Shown here one piece after another: positions 5,231 through 5,540 of a stretch of 5,540 nucleotides of DNA. Where the stretch lies: contig JAEXTK010000119.1 of NCBI GenBank assembly GCA_023406985.1, forward strand, positions 1 to 5,540, in the 5' to 3' direction. The position numbers were made by a program, and so were the translations under genes. The notes beneath the pieces are model-generated. The model searched no databases. It worked only from the letters and a program-made list of their open reading frames with translations, and had not been told where the DNA came from. Each line of letters opens with the position of its first letter. The first letter of the stretch is position 1. The DNA is from Spirochaetota bacterium. Lineage in GTDB: Bacteria > Spirochaetota > Spirochaetia > Treponematales > Breznakiellaceae.

Positions 5231-5540
5231 CGCGCGCTTCGGTATCGATCCAGAATTTACCTTAGGTTTTTATTATCCAAGCATACCGCTCAGATGCCCG
5301 GTTTTCCGGCCCCGCTCGGGGCGTATCGTTCGTCCGAGTCCCCCATCGCGCACCGTATTCCCCCCGCATCCCCCAGTGGGGGTAGCGTAGGCCACCGCAG
5401 CCAACGGCGAGGAGGCCGTAGCGAGGGTGAGGCGCGATTCGATGAGCGCCGATCCGAAGGGAGCAGCTTTGGAGGGGGCGCGCCTCTCCCGGGTATGGCT
5501 GAACGAGCGCTGTCCAGGACGATCCAGCGCGGGGTGTGCG
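5231..5540. other. Gene-free region with A+T-rich patch and small dyads
   Basis: No convincing coding region is seen on either strand. Positions 5250-5280 are much more A+T-rich than the surroundings and likely contain the promoter of the lipoprotein gene; GATAAT (minus strand, plus 5272-5277) resembles a -10 box but lacks a good -35. Positions 5310-5385 carry C-tracts and a C5/G5 hairpin. From 5390 to the end there are several short inverted repeats, such as GGCGC/GCGCC near 5433-5452 and GCGCTG/CAGCGC (5507-5512 with 5525-5530). The right edge cuts whatever follows. Confidence 0.45.
5340..5382. repeat. Phased C-tracts ending in a C5/G5 hairpin
   Basis: C-runs of five, six and five bases start at 5340, 5360 and 5370, spacings of 20 and 10 bases and so on one face of the helix. 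The last run forms a perfect dyad CCCCCAGTGGGGG (5370-5382). On the minus strand these are G-tracts, joined by another G4 opposite 5310-5313. The structure is directly visible; its function is unknown. Confidence 0.45.

Noticed and set aside
5495..5540. Partial gene starting at the ATG at 5495 and leaving the window
   Set aside because: Only 15 codons are visible, the GGAGGGGG upstream is too distant for a ribosome binding site, and no motif supports coding.

Overview
The window is visibly G+C-rich bacterial DNA with tightly packed genes and no rRNA, tRNA, CRISPR array or insertion sequence that I can recognise. The best hint of origin is the gene at 4012-5230: a lipoprotein with a chitobiase-like domain followed by a SUMF1 (formylglycine-generating-enzyme-like) domain. 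From general knowledge this combination is frequent in spirochaetes (Treponema/Spirochaeta relatives). A G+C-rich spirochaete is therefore a reasonable but unproven guess.

Layout. (1) 1-194: no supported gene; a possible -10 box lies just before the next start. (2) 195-812 (+): a small soluble class III nucleotide cyclase. (3) 837-3203 (-): a three-gene operon reading TetR-family repressor, ABC ATPase, ABC-2 permease. Its genes overlap by 11 and 4 bp. It converges on the cyclase, with a hairpin at the junction. (4) 3204-3330: a 127-bp divergent control region holding a 34-bp near-perfect dyad overlapping a plausible promoter and the repressor's ribosome binding site. (5) 3331-3999 (+): a LysE-family exporter. 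(6) 4012-5230 (-): the CHB_HEX/SUMF1 lipoprotein, convergent with the exporter and only 12 bp away; its reading frame is broken twice. (7) 5231-5540: no gene; an A+T-rich promoter-like patch, then phased C-tracts and several small inverted repeats.

How the genes may work together. The repressor probably binds the 34-bp dyad and shuts off its own operon, and perhaps the divergent exporter, until an unknown ligand is sensed. The ATPase and permease would form one ABC-2 type complex of the NatAB/BcrAB kind, and LysE would be a second, ion-coupled export route. That makes 837-3999 a candidate ligand-responsive efflux/stress module. The cyclase and the lipoprotein look functionally separate.

No clearly new system is visible. 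The items most worth a second look are the operator/promoter arrangement, the two same-direction frame shifts in the lipoprotein gene with identical 10-base context, the Arg-to-Lys change in the cyclase active site, and the structured non-coding region at the right end.
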